Virus record (IMG/VR): IMGVR_UViG_3300021962_006171
Coordinates: 1 to 64,000 of that record
Source of the DNA: a virus
DNA length: 64,000 nt
Direction: 5' to 3' (one strand)
This document shows, in pieces, positions 8,366-16,582 of the stretch. Both the position numbers and the translations under genes were made by a program. The first letter of the stretch is position 1, and each line of letters opens with the position of its first letter. The notes under the pieces were generated by a model. It saw nothing but the letters and a program-made list of their open reading frames with translations, was not told the origin of the DNA and ran no database searches.

Positions 8366-9275
8366 TTACGGCTCCTTCTAAAAATTTTATATCTTTGTTT
8401 AAAAAGTTATGCAATCCTAATCTATTAGTATTGCATCCTCGATTATATTCTGTATATTTTTCTTTTGGTGCTAGCCCAAAAAGTACTGTGTCACTAGGAA
8501 ATACTTTTAAGTGTTCACAGTATTTTTCTTGTATTGTTTTATATTTGTTTACAATGTAATCTGCTGGAAATTTACGTATAAGCTCTAATCCAATAGCTGC
8601 GCTAATCCTATTTGTATATTCTGCTTTGTCATATACAAATAACAAGTCATCGCAATCTTCTCTAGTTAATCTCAAGCCTATTCTAGCATGTGCTACCGGA
8701 AACATTTTGCTAAGACTAAATGTAACATCTGTTATACACGGGTGTGTTAAATCAACTCTTACATTACTACTAATCGAATAGTAAGCACAATCAATTAATA
8801 CTGGTATTCCTAACTGTGTGCATTTACAAAGTATCGATTCTGTTTCTAAGTGTTTAGACCCGGTATCTGCAAATGGAATACTAATAATTACAGCATCATT
8901 ACTGTCTAAAAAATCATCTTCAATGTATGCCCAATCATAACTGTCTCTCCATGCTAATTTATGATACAAGTACTCGCCTTTAAAGCAGCGAAAACGACGT
9001 TTGCTATTTTTTAAATAAAATTTATCAAATGCTTCCGACGTGCCTTGCGAAAAAACTGCATAGCTATAATCATCTAGTCCGTAAATTAAATTTAAATTGC
9101 TAGATTTTATCCAATTTAAATATTCAGAACAAAATTGTTTGTTTATGTTAGAGTTAGACAATACATCAGTAAATTTAAAATTGATGTTGTTTAACAACGT
9201 TTGTACTTCTAAATCTTCTATTGCTTTAGAGTGTCCAAATGGCAAATGTTTATTATCGTATTGATACTTACTCAT
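8349..9275 (-). CDS. PLP-dependent aminotransferase-like protein (fold type I)
   Basis: A 308-residue protein, short for the class I/II family (350-420). FSQGTSEAF (75-83) resembles the cofactor phosphate loop, PVLIDCAYYS (159-168) supplies the pyridine-N Asp162 and Tyr165, and SLSKMFPVAHARIGLRLT carries the candidate Schiff-base Lys190 and the phosphate-binding Arg198. The small C-terminal domain looks abbreviated. The expected reaction is transamination of a small keto-acid or keto-sugar. Overlaps both neighbours by 8 and 17 bases in the amidinotransferase operon. Confidence 0.7.
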   Translation of the reverse strand: MSKYQYDNKHLPFGHSKAIEDLEVQTLLNNINFKFTDVLSNSNINKQFCSEYLNWIKSSNLNLIYGLDDYSYAVFSQGTSEAFDKFYLKNSKRRFRCFKGEYLYHKLAWRDSYDWAYIEDDFLDSNDAVIISIPFADTGSKHLETESILCKCTQLGIPVLIDCAYYSISSNVRVDLTHPCITDVTFSLSKMFPVAHARIGLRLTREDCDDLLFVYDKAEYTNRISAAIGLELIRKFPADYIVNKYKTIQEKYCEHLKVFPSDTVLFGLAPKEKYTEYNRGCNTNRLGLHNFLNKDIKFLEGAVNGSTK

Positions 9276-9792
9276 TGTCTATCCAAGTAATTTGCATTAC
9301 TACAAAATCAGTAAAACTAAAGTTTCCAACACCATGCCAAGTATATGCATTCCAGGTATATGTATCTCCAACTGTCCAATTAATATGTGCATTGTCACCT
9401 ATTTGTAATATTTGACCGTGTGTCCAAGGAGTAAGCATTACGATAGTTCTGTTAATATTTTCTGCTTGCAACTCTGTTATATTGTTGTAACGAATAAATG
9501 TAGAATAACTATCATAATGCCACCATAAATTATAACCCGGCGTAAGCTTTAAAAAGTTAAAGTGATGCATTTTGTCACTAAACGGTTCTAAATACTTTTT
9601 TAAGTCTTGGCTTAGTTCAGGTTGTAATGCCATATAGTGCTTAGAACACTCTTTTGGCATATTGAGGTTGCGATACTGTTCCTCTAACTTTAACTTGTTA
9701 CTCGTGGCAAAGTTTTCCCAAACATCATTATGTGGGACCTCGTCAATCATATATGTCTCTAGCCAATTAAAAGTATCAAACTTAGCCGTCAT
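9268..9792 (-). CDS. 2OG-Fe(II)-type oxygenase / Asp-hydroxylase-like cupin
   Basis: A 174-residue double-stranded beta-helix protein. His92-x-Asp94 (WWHYDSYS) and distal His153 (TWHGVGN) form the expected facial triad, with PWTHGQILQIGDNAHINWTVGDTYTW between them, as in small aspartyl/asparaginyl-beta-hydroxylase-like proteins. No clear 2-oxoglutarate-binding Arg follows the last His, so the co-substrate is uncertain. ATGA overlap with the upstream glycosyltransferase-like gene. One of six such proteins in the island; probably hydroxylates a small molecule, peptide or sugar (inference). Confidence 0.65.
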   Translation of the reverse strand: MTAKFDTFNWLETYMIDEVPHNDVWENFATSNKLKLEEQYRNLNMPKECSKHYMALQPELSQDLKKYLEPFSDKMHHFNFLKLTPGYNLWWHYDSYSTFIRYNNITELQAENINRTIVMLTPWTHGQILQIGDNAHINWTVGDTYTWNAYTWHGVGNFSFTDFVVMQITWIDNE

Positions 9793-11078
9793 AGGGTTAT
9801 ATCTTTGTGTAAATTTTGTAGGCGCTGCTTATTATATAGCAGCGTTTCGTTCATTTCTTTGGTAACACTGGCTTGAACATCCTTAGGCAAGGACGCAATA
9901 TAATCTATAAGCTTAAATATTTTAATTATACGTTCAGCATGATCTTTTTCATTATCGTAACCTTCGTCCCACCATTTATCAAATGTTTTAAATCCTAAAT
10001 CTTTTAACGCAGCTAATGCCCCGGGTGGTCCTACAATAACAAAAGGCATTAAATTAAAAATGCTCCACATTGTTTTTTCAGTAACATACGCTGTTTCGTC
10101 AAAGAACCCAGACTCTGAAACTATGCTACAAAATACACCTTCATATATGTTACTGTTAATCGAATTTGGAAAAAAATCGGTAGTTGGCAACTTAGAAAAC
10201 CTATCAATCAATGATCCTGTTACAGGTGTTGCTGTTGTAATATGTTTATCGAGATTAATAGGGGTACGCTGATTTAGTTTTTCAAATCCGTTTATTAAAC
10301 TCTGAGGCGGATTAAACCATAATAAATTTTTAAAATCTTCTTGTGTACTAGTGTAATACCAACTTAACTTAGAATTATAATTAGAAAGATATGCTGCTAT
10401 AACATGTCTAAATGTGTCATAACGCCAATTAGAATTCACAAACGTATATTTGATATCTTTCTTAGGTATATCATCGGTGCTATTAAATTTTTCTAAATCT
10501 TGTAATAGATAAAAATCTTTCCATACAAACTTCATTGTTGTGTACATATTGTACTTGTGAAAAAATGTATCAACATCCTTTTCACACACATATACAGTTA
10601 CATTAGTTAGACGATTGTTATCTATAAGATCCTGTACACTATCTAACTGCATTGCTTTTGGATTTTGAAACTTTCCTATTACAGCACCGTTATTTTCTAA
10701 AGTAGGAAGAACTTCTTCAAGTGTATATCTATCCAAGTTAATTTTAGGACCGTCATACTTTAAAAGATTCTCTAATAGTATAATATGTAATCCGTTTTTA
10801 TTTAAATGTTCAACAGTCTTATCATCATAAAAAATTGTTGACAACTGTGGTAATTCCAAAGCGTGATTGGCAAGAATCCAGGATAACTGAGACTGTTTAA
10901 GTTTTATTTTTTCTACGTACCATAGCAAGTCATCAGGATAGCAACGCCAAACTTCAGCTGTTGGAAATATAAATTTAGTTTCGTCAAACTTGCTGTCTAT
11001 ATCTGCTCTAACACCGTTAGGAAATATATAACTTATCGAATCGTATATTTTTTCAAGGATTAAAGGTTCTACTAACAT
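9789..11078 (-). CDS. Fucosyltransferase-like glycosyltransferase
   Basis: A 429-residue protein. Its C-terminal domain (about 315-375) has SESGFFDETAYVTEKT, PFVIVGPPGALAALKDLGF and KTFDKWWDEGYD. This E...TEK...PFVxxG...LGFKTF...DExYD signature is shared with the proteins at 28268, 38475 and 40334 and resembles the donor-binding half of GT10-type fucosyltransferases. YTFVNSNWRYDTFRH (211-225) takes the place of the LNRxxxxxR element of the paralogs. Likely a cytoplasmic transferase using a nucleotide sugar; donor and acceptor unknown. Overlaps the next upstream oxygenase by 26 bases. Confidence 0.55.
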   Translation of the reverse strand: MLVEPLILEKIYDSISYIFPNGVRADIDSKFDETKFIFPTAEVWRCYPDDLLWYVEKIKLKQSQLSWILANHALELPQLSTIFYDDKTVEHLNKNGLHIILLENLLKYDGPKINLDRYTLEEVLPTLENNGAVIGKFQNPKAMQLDSVQDLIDNNRLTNVTVYVCEKDVDTFFHKYNMYTTMKFVWKDFYLLQDLEKFNSTDDIPKKDIKYTFVNSNWRYDTFRHVIAAYLSNYNSKLSWYYTSTQEDFKNLLWFNPPQSLINGFEKLNQRTPINLDKHITTATPVTGSLIDRFSKLPTTDFFPNSINSNIYEGVFCSIVSESGFFDETAYVTEKTMWSIFNLMPFVIVGPPGALAALKDLGFKTFDKWWDEGYDNEKDHAERIIKIFKLIDYIASLPKDVQASVTKEMNETLLYNKQRLQNLHKDITL

Positions 11079-11562
11079 CTATTCCGGTAACTTGTAAAGT
11101 ATATCTATCTTCCATACCCACATTAATTGCGCTATGTGGTGTTTCTCCGTTCCAGCCTTGAACATCACCAGCTTTCCATTTTGAATATACTGTGTCATTG
11201 ACAACTAGCATATGCCCTAGTTTACTATCCTCAAGGAATACAACGTACCTTTTAATTTGATTTAGATCTGTAATGTTATGCCTTGAAGCATAAAATTTAT
11301 ACCTATCAACATGCATGGGTAAAAAATGTCCTGGACGTAATCTATGGAAAGAAATGCCAATATCTCTTAAGTCTGGAAAGTGTTCTTTAATTTTTAATGT
11401 TATGCTATTATCTGTTGCGTTTTGGTATAAATCAATAGTCAAGTTATTTAAGTTATGTCCCGACTGCTTCCAGCGAGAAACTTGCTCCGAATCTCTAAAA
11501 GATTCTACAGTGTAATCTAAATTTAAATAGTAGTCGTCCCAAAAAGGAGTAATGTGTTTCAT
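11053..11562 (-). CDS. 2OG-Fe(II)-type oxygenase
   Basis: 169 residues from the ATG at 11562; the open frame continues upstream to 11637, but that part would run through the promoter and over the divergent gene, so I place the start at MKHITPFWDD. His84-x-Asp86 (PMHVDRY), His143 (TPHSAINVG) and Arg153 (MEDRYTL) make a full 2OG/Fe(II) metal triad plus 2OG-anchoring Arg, as in aspartyl/asparaginyl beta-hydroxylase-like proteins. First gene of the minus operon; its TATAAATA element is only four bases from the ATG. Confidence 0.75.
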   Translation of the reverse strand: MKHITPFWDDYYLNLDYTVESFRDSEQVSRWKQSGHNLNNLTIDLYQNATDNSITLKIKEHFPDLRDIGISFHRLRPGHFLPMHVDRYKFYASRHNITDLNQIKRYVVFLEDSKLGHMLVVNDTVYSKWKAGDVQGWNGETPHSAINVGMEDRYTLQVTGIDVSRTFNP

Positions 11563-11566
11563 ATTG

Positions 11567-11574
11567 TATTTATA
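11567..11574 (-). promoter_or_regulatory. T4-like late promoter, minus strand (TATAAATA)
   Basis: Exact TATAAATA read on the minus strand, ending four bases before the ATG at 11562. With the usual T4 geometry (start about six bases after the element) the transcript would begin at or beside the ATG and be almost leaderless. Confidence 0.6.
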
Positions 11575-11588
11575 GGTGTATAGGTAAC

Positions 11589-11596
11589 AATAAATA
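11589..11596 (+). promoter_or_regulatory. T4-like late promoter, plus strand (AATAAATA)
   Basis: AATAAATA followed five bases later by the ATG at 11602. It is back to back with the minus-strand element at 11567-11574, giving a compact divergent pair. Confidence 0.5.
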
Positions 11597-11601
11597 AAGT
11601 T

Positions 11602-12285
11602 ATGATAGTACCTACCAACATTCATGTCTCCTCTCATCTACTTGCTAAAGCAACAGCATCATTGTCAGATGATATTGGAAAACTTTCACTTAACATGCCG
11701 ACTGGTAGATTTTTCTATGACAAGTGGGTTTTAAAGGACGAATTCAAAGATACTATTTGGGAAGAAATTTTAAATACACTTCCGTATGATAATGTAGGCG
11801 AAGCAAGAATTATAAATCTTGATATTAAAACCTGTTACACTATGCACGCCGATATTGATGATAGATGGCACTTGTCGTTTAGTACAGGCAACAGTTTCTT
11901 AATAGATTTAGAAAATCAGAAAATGTTTCAAACTGCACCTGGCATATGGCATAGTATGGATGCTGGAATTTTACATAGTGCTGTAAACTTTGGTGAAAGT
12001 TCTAGATATCAACTAGTTGTTCGAAAATTACTGTCTGATGTTGCGCTCAACAATCCAATTAATGTTAAGATGTACATTGATAATCCGCCTACTAATTATA
12101 GATATATATTTGATCAATACATAAGTCCTAAATTAAACAGATGGTGTAAGAGCAGAGAAATAACAAACTTCTGTCAACACAATACTCATGTAGAGTTTGA
12201 TATTGAACAAACAATGTTTACAGAACTTAAAGCAGCATGTAATAAAACAAATATGGAGATCAGATTAGAGCATGTCTCCATTTAA
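11602..12285 (+). CDS. 2OG-Fe(II)-type oxygenase (Asp-hydroxylase-like) with C-terminal extension
   Basis: A 227-residue protein. His82-x-Asp84 (TMHADIDD), His125 (ILHSAVNFG) and Arg135 (SSRYQLVVR) give a complete metal and 2OG site within about 66-142. The remaining 80 residues (about 145-227) are an added domain without a motif I recognise. The start at 11602 leaves almost no leader; an alternative is Met32 (nt 11695). First of six genes in a plus operon rich in oxygenases. Confidence 0.7.
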   Translation: MIVPTNIHVSSHLLAKATASLSDDIGKLSLNMPTGRFFYDKWVLKDEFKDTIWEEILNTLPYDNVGEARIINLDIKTCYTMHADIDDRWHLSFSTGNSFLIDLENQKMFQTAPGIWHSMDAGILHSAVNFGESSRYQLVVRKLLSDVALNNPINVKMYIDNPPTNYRYIFDQYISPKLNRWCKSREITNFCQHNTHVEFDIEQTMFTELKAACNKTNMEIRLEHVSI

Positions 12286-12958
12286 AGAATGCATTAACGG
12301 AGAGCTGTGTAAAGGACGTGAATACTTACTGAGCGATCTAAAATATCTTAAACTAGATATTAAATTTCCTTACAAGGAAGTATTTTCAGAAGTTATTGCT
12401 TTAAAAGAAAACTTTGTAGACTACAGAGCATCTTATAAGACTAAAGGATGGGCTAGTTTACCTATTGTAGGTAAATCAAGTAAAGACCCATACGCTTGGG
12501 ATGCTTACGGTTATAAAAATGCTAGAGAAGCAGTATCAGATATGCAATGGACAGAAATTTCAAAGATGTGTCCTATAACAACTAAATGGTTAAAAGAAGT
12601 ATATCCAAGTAACAGCTATGGTCGTACTAGATTTATGCTACTAGAAGCCGGTGGTGTAATTGAACCGCACATAGATACCAAACATAGTATATTAGGTGCT
12701 ATTAATATTGCTATTACAAATCCAAAAGGATGTGTGTGGAAATGGAATGATGGCGAAACTTTAGAGATTCAACCTGGTGATGTATATGCTATGAATTTAA
12801 GCTATGAACATAGTGTAGTTAATCCTAGTCAAGAAGACAGGTATCATTTAATTATACACCATTATGATAGTACGTCAAAATATTTAGATCTAATACAACG
12901 ATCATTGGAGATACAAAATGCAAAAGGTAGCTTTCATTTTAGTACCGAGCTTTTCTAA
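12272..12958 (+). CDS. Aspartyl/asparaginyl beta-hydroxylase family oxygenase
   Basis: A 228-residue protein with the clearest Asp/Asn-hydroxylase (PF05118) pattern here: FMLLEAGGVIEPHID with His133 and Asp135, GAINIAITNPKGCVWKWNDGE in the core strands, IQPGDVYAMN, YEHSVVN with His180, and EDRYHLIIHH with Arg190. Members are 2-oxoglutarate/Fe(II) dioxygenases that hydroxylate Asp/Asn side chains or free amino acids. Overlaps the previous gene by 14 bases and the next by 41. Confidence 0.85.
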   Translation: MSPFKECINGELCKGREYLLSDLKYLKLDIKFPYKEVFSEVIALKENFVDYRASYKTKGWASLPIVGKSSKDPYAWDAYGYKNAREAVSDMQWTEISKMCPITTKWLKEVYPSNSYGRTRFMLLEAGGVIEPHIDTKHSILGAINIAITNPKGCVWKWNDGETLEIQPGDVYAMNLSYEHSVVNPSQEDRYHLIIHHYDSTSKYLDLIQRSLEIQNAKGSFHFSTELF

Positions 12959-14150
12959 AAGCAACTGGTTAAATGAAAAAATGATGCAAATAACCGAAGC
13001 GTTTATTAGTATCTTAAATATAGAAAAATATCCTGTTATCTATATAAACAACTACAACGATATAAACAAACACCTAAATGCTGCCGAATTGCTAGTAGTT
13101 GCAACTGCCGGAACTGTTATCATTGATAGAGACCATATATGGGATAAGATACATAACATTCCAAATAATATAGGGTTAATGGGCAATCTATTACAACACG
13201 GAGACGAAACTCCGTGGATGCACGAACAATTTTTTATTATTAATACAAAAGCGTTTAATACATTAGACTTTTCGCAAGGTAATATAATTGGTAATGAATT
13301 AATACGTAGTGAAGAAGATATGCATGGGGGATGGGCTCCGTTGAGTATTTCTTTGGGGGAAAGTAAAATAGCTCGTCAAGATAAATTTGGGACAAAACTT
13401 ATTGACCACTGTTTGTCAAACGGATATAAAATATCAAATTGGGATCACGAATGGAGATACAACGATCATCAATATCTTTTAGGAGAACGATTGCCTGCTA
13501 GAGGGTTTTGTTATCCTACAAGAAATACTAGTAATTTCGAATATGCTCTTAAAAATCTTGTTCTAATTCCAGATTTAGACGAAGCACAAACAATGCTAAT
13601 ATCAGCAATAATTAAAGTTCAAGAGTTCAATGTTCTAAATGCATATCATTATGAAGAAGTAAAAGTTCTTGGCAACGCCGACACTGTCATTGCTCCAGCT
13701 ACAGGATTTTTAGCTGAAGATTTGGCTATTAAATCTAACGCAAAAAGAATAATATTTTACGATAAGAATCCAAACAACATCGAGTTTAAACGGAAATTGT
13801 ATAACGAATGGGACGGAAATAATTATAATCAGCTTGTTTTAGATTATGCAAAAGCAAAAAATCTTAGTATAGAGCCTACTTCAGAATATGATCTAATTCA
13901 ATCTAAAAAATACTTGCTAGAATTCAAAGACTGGAATAATTTTAAACAGTCTAAAGAAGTAGATTTTTTAGTATGCGATTGTGTTACTAACACTGACAGT
14001 TTATTAAGTTTTATTGACGGAAAAACTATTATACATACTAGTACTATATTGACAATCTATCCATTTAGTGCTATAATGTATAGTAAAGAACAAATATATT
14101 CTGCTAGAGAAAAAATTAAAAATGCAGATATAAGTTGGTTAGAAGTATAA
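12918..14150 (+). CDS. Unknown two-domain protein with Rossmann/methyltransferase-like C-terminus
   Basis: A 410-residue protein I do not recognise. The N-terminal half has a nucleotide-hexose-enzyme feel (VVATAGTVIIDRDHIWDKI, NIGLMGNLLQHGDETPWMHEQFFIINTKAF). The C-terminal half (about 240-380) reads VIAPATGFLAEDLAIKSNAKRIIFYDKNPNN and VDFLVCDCVTN, the strand-loop-helix and acidic strand-2 pattern of class I SAM-binding folds, though the glycine loop is irregular. Start chosen at the ATG with GGAG 11 bases upstream. Found in an oxygenase operon. Function unknown. Confidence 0.5.
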   Translation: MQKVAFILVPSFSKSNWLNEKMMQITEAFISILNIEKYPVIYINNYNDINKHLNAAELLVVATAGTVIIDRDHIWDKIHNIPNNIGLMGNLLQHGDETPWMHEQFFIINTKAFNTLDFSQGNIIGNELIRSEEDMHGGWAPLSISLGESKIARQDKFGTKLIDHCLSNGYKISNWDHEWRYNDHQYLLGERLPARGFCYPTRNTSNFEYALKNLVLIPDLDEAQTMLISAIIKVQEFNVLNAYHYEEVKVLGNADTVIAPATGFLAEDLAIKSNAKRIIFYDKNPNNIEFKRKLYNEWDGNNYNQLVLDYAKAKNLSIEPTSEYDLIQSKKYLLEFKDWNNFKQSKEVDFLVCDCVTNTDSLLSFIDGKTIIHTSTILTIYPFSAIMYSKEQIYSAREKIKNADISWLEV

Positions 14151-14167
14151 TGACACAAGAGTAGCTT

Positions 14168-14722
14168 ATGATCCAATTTAAGAAATATATAGATGGCAAC
14201 CTATGTCAAGCAACACCTATATACGACGGGTTTTATGATGATAACATATTTGTGATGAAATTTAAAAATGCTTTTTGGTTTAATCAAGAAGTAAAAGGAA
14301 TTGGATTAACCTGTTATAAACCGTATGCTCCTGAAATTATTTCAATTAATGCGCTTGATAAAGAAATAAAATTTAAATGGTACAACAGCAGTTTAAATCA
14401 TCTGTTGCATTTTAATACAGACTTACCGAACAACTGGCAACAACAAATTAAAGATATTTTGATAGACTTAGAAAGTTTAGGATTATATAAACTTAACATA
14501 TACCCTCACACATTTTATATAAAAGAGTCTAAAATACATATAATGGACTTACATGCATGTGTATGCTACGATGACGAAATTAAACAAGATATGATTGGTA
14601 ATATCATAAATGACAAAAATAGATTTCAGTTTGAAAATAATATATTAAATATAAAAGATACTTATGATTACACAATAAAACAAAATATAGGAAATTGGCC
14701 TGGGGATTTTTTAAATGGTTAA
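14168..14722 (+). CDS. Protein-kinase-like-fold protein, possibly degenerate
   Basis: A 184-residue protein related to the 16582 product. Residues 104-129 (LGLYKLNIYPHTFYI then KIHIMDLH) resemble the catalytic and metal-binding segment of kinase-like phosphotransferases (LG-H-D-HP-N...DF). The HxD catalytic Asp is not in its place (YKL), while an IMD Asp (127) is kept. The N-terminal lobe is short. It may be a small-molecule or lipid-sugar kinase relative, or a pseudokinase; inference from motif shape only. Its 3' end overlaps the next oxygenase gene by eight bases. Confidence 0.4.
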   Translation: MIQFKKYIDGNLCQATPIYDGFYDDNIFVMKFKNAFWFNQEVKGIGLTCYKPYAPEIISINALDKEIKFKWYNSSLNHLLHFNTDLPNNWQQQIKDILIDLESLGLYKLNIYPHTFYIKESKIHIMDLHACVCYDDEIKQDMIGNIINDKNRFQFENNILNIKDTYDYTIKQNIGNWPGDFLNG

Positions 14723-15263
14723 ATTTATTGGAAATTGTAATGATATAATTGATTGGAATCACGTTATCCAATGTGTTAATAATTCAGCACCAGCATATAT
14801 TGGTCCTAAACATGATGTAGGGCATCCAGTAGAAGGAGTTAACGAAGTTGCTGCGCCTCTACGTAATGCAGGTTACAAATTTAAAGCAGAAGGTGGCAAT
14901 GCTAGTTGGGAAATGCATTTTCCTGGAAAACAATTTCCTGAAGAAGTAGTTACAACATTTATGAATTTTATTGGAATGACGTCTTACATAAATTGTTGGA
15001 TTAGTAAAGTTTTGCCGGGTGATGTTGCGCCTTGGCACTGGGACATAACTGACGACGAAAGGACACTAGATGCCAAAGGCAATCTCAGACGATTTCATTG
15101 TCATATAGATATCCCAAGGCCTGGGCATTTTTTCCAAGTTGACGACACTGTCTTTTTTAACGAGGCTCAAGGCAATGTATATCAATGGCCTGGTCGTAAA
15201 AGTTGGCATGCTGGTGCCAACGCAGGAACGGAGCCTAAATATTTGTTTAACATTTGGGGATGA
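14715..15263 (+). CDS. 2OG-Fe(II)-type oxygenase / cupin-like protein
   Basis: A 182-residue protein with His108-x-Asp110 (APWHWDITDDE) and His165 (SWHAGANAG) in a double-stranded beta-helix context (PRPGHFFQVDDTVFFNEAQGNVYQWPG). Lys175 stands where an Arg usually binds 2-oxoglutarate. Close in layout to the 9268 and 11053 proteins. ATG sits in the end of the kinase-like gene. Likely a non-haem iron hydroxylase; substrate unknown. Confidence 0.65.
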   Translation: MVKFIGNCNDIIDWNHVIQCVNNSAPAYIGPKHDVGHPVEGVNEVAAPLRNAGYKFKAEGGNASWEMHFPGKQFPEEVVTTFMNFIGMTSYINCWISKVLPGDVAPWHWDITDDERTLDAKGNLRRFHCHIDIPRPGHFFQVDDTVFFNEAQGNVYQWPGRKSWHAGANAGTEPKYLFNIWG

Positions 15264-15264
15264 T

Positions 15265-15771
15265 ATGAAAATTATTTTAACTGGTTCTACAAGTCCTATT
15301 GGAAAAGTACTATTTTCTCATTTAAATAAAAGTCACGACGTTACTACTGCATCGAGAAAACAAGGTTGGAATTTAGAAAACAGAGAACATCAGGACCGTC
15401 TAATAACACTAACAGATGACTGTGATGTTTTTATTAATTTAGCACACATAAACTTTATACAAGGTTTACTACTAGAAAAAAGCAATGCAAAAATTAACAT
15501 AAGTTTTACAAGCCTAATAACACAATTTGCTTGGTCTGCTATGAAACGGTTTAACAATCCAGAGTACATATCACAAAAACTATTTCTAGAATATGTACAT
15601 AAAGAACTCAAAAATAGTGCATTAATTAGTATTTCAAACTATGGTGAAGGTGTTGTGCCCAGCGTTACTAACGAACAGATATGTTCAACTGTTGATAGTG
15701 TAATTAATGGTAAAAGTATTTTACCTGTAAGAATAGAAGTTAGTAATGGTCTAGGTGACCTATCCCTATAG
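15265..15771 (+). CDS. Short NAD(P)-binding SDR-like protein
   Basis: 168 residues from the ATG at 15265, one base after the upstream TGA; a longer open frame starting at 15139 is an out-of-frame shadow of the oxygenase gene. ILTGSTSPIGKVL (4-16) is a Rossmann dinucleotide loop and DCDVFINLAHINF fits strand 4. The region expected to carry YxxxK has YISQKLFLEYV, so a Tyr and Lys four apart are present. At half the length of an extended SDR, it lacks the sugar-binding domain. Last 32 bases overlap the convergent oxygenase gene. Confidence 0.6.
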   Translation: MKIILTGSTSPIGKVLFSHLNKSHDVTTASRKQGWNLENREHQDRLITLTDDCDVFINLAHINFIQGLLLEKSNAKINISFTSLITQFAWSAMKRFNNPEYISQKLFLEYVHKELKNSALISISNYGEGVVPSVTNEQICSTVDSVINGKSILPVRIEVSNGLGDLSL

Positions 15772-16555
15772 CGTTTCTAAACTCCGGTGTAAACTTACAA
15801 TCAATACGTAGACCGTACTCTACTTCTTTAGATTCTTCTCCACCATGCCAATCTTGATCATTCCAAAATGCTGCATGACAATTTAAGTAATACTTGTTTT
15901 CACTTTCAGGATCCCATATATAAAATCCACGCTTAGTACGATAACGTATATGAATGAATTCGTTGTTATGTGGACTATATTGCTTGTCATCGTGTACACC
16001 ATTATTAGCATCTAAGTCTCTATGTTCAAATGCTTTACCATTATGATCACAATGAAAGAAAATAACTCTACCTATTCTGTTAATAATACCTTTAGTCTGT
16101 AAACTCTCAACCCATTCAACTACTTTAGGAAAAAACTTTGATTCTTCAGTTTTTTGACGCTCTGCATTACGCTCGTTCCAGTCACCCTCATTCCATAAAA
16201 AATAATAAATGTAAGGATCGTTTGCACCTAATGTTGTTTTAAGATAGCGTGTAAATGTATTACGTTGTTTGTAATCTTTGAAGTCTGTAGGAAATATCTC
16301 GCGGCCTTGTACTTTAATAGGATGATCATCTGGAAGTGATTGGTACTCAGCAAATGCTTTGTATATTGGCTTCCAATCGATGATATAACTCATATCATCA
16401 AATTTAAAACCTGGTGCCATCCAAGTTCCTTCTTTTGCATAGTCACGTGCAAGTGCAAATCCCTTGCATATTTCAGGATGCAGGTTTTTAAATCCTTCCA
16501 CGTCTAGGTAAGGATCTAAATTGATATATGGTTTATTGCCAATTCCTCGTATCAT
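15740..16555 (-). CDS. 2OG-Fe(II)-type oxygenase (larger type)
   Basis: 271 residues from the ATG at 16555; the frame is open to 16657, but that would run through the promoter palindrome and over the divergent gene. His178-x-Asp180 (FEHRDLDANNG), His237 (DQDWHGGEE) and Arg250 (YGLRIDC) complete a 2OG/Fe(II) site in the C-terminal half, with IRYRTKRGFYIWDPESENKYYLNC between. The N-terminal 160 residues are specific to this family, which I recall from marine phages. A lone minus-strand gene flanked by two plus operons. Confidence 0.75.
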   Translation of the reverse strand: MIRGIGNKPYINLDPYLDVEGFKNLHPEICKGFALARDYAKEGTWMAPGFKFDDMSYIIDWKPIYKAFAEYQSLPDDHPIKVQGREIFPTDFKDYKQRNTFTRYLKTTLGANDPYIYYFLWNEGDWNERNAERQKTEESKFFPKVVEWVESLQTKGIINRIGRVIFFHCDHNGKAFEHRDLDANNGVHDDKQYSPHNNEFIHIRYRTKRGFYIWDPESENKYYLNCHAAFWNDQDWHGGEESKEVEYGLRIDCKFTPEFRNAIGIGHLDHY

Positions 16556-16582
16556 ATAAGTACTTATCAATAAGTATTTATA
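16555..16582. promoter_or_regulatory. 28-bp near-palindrome holding two divergent late promoters
   Basis: Left arm TATAAGTACTTAT, two-base centre CA, right arm ATAAGTATTTATA: the arms match as an inverted repeat at 12 of 13 positions. The minus strand reads TATAAATA (16582-16575) and the plus strand TATAAGTA (16555-16562). Each points at a start codon about 20 bases away, and the palindrome spans exactly from the first base of one ATG to the first base of the other. Confidence 0.6.

Noticed and set aside
15139-15264. N-terminal extension of the short SDR-like protein
   Set aside because: It overlaps the 14715 oxygenase in another frame; the Rossmann motif begins right after the ATG at 15265.
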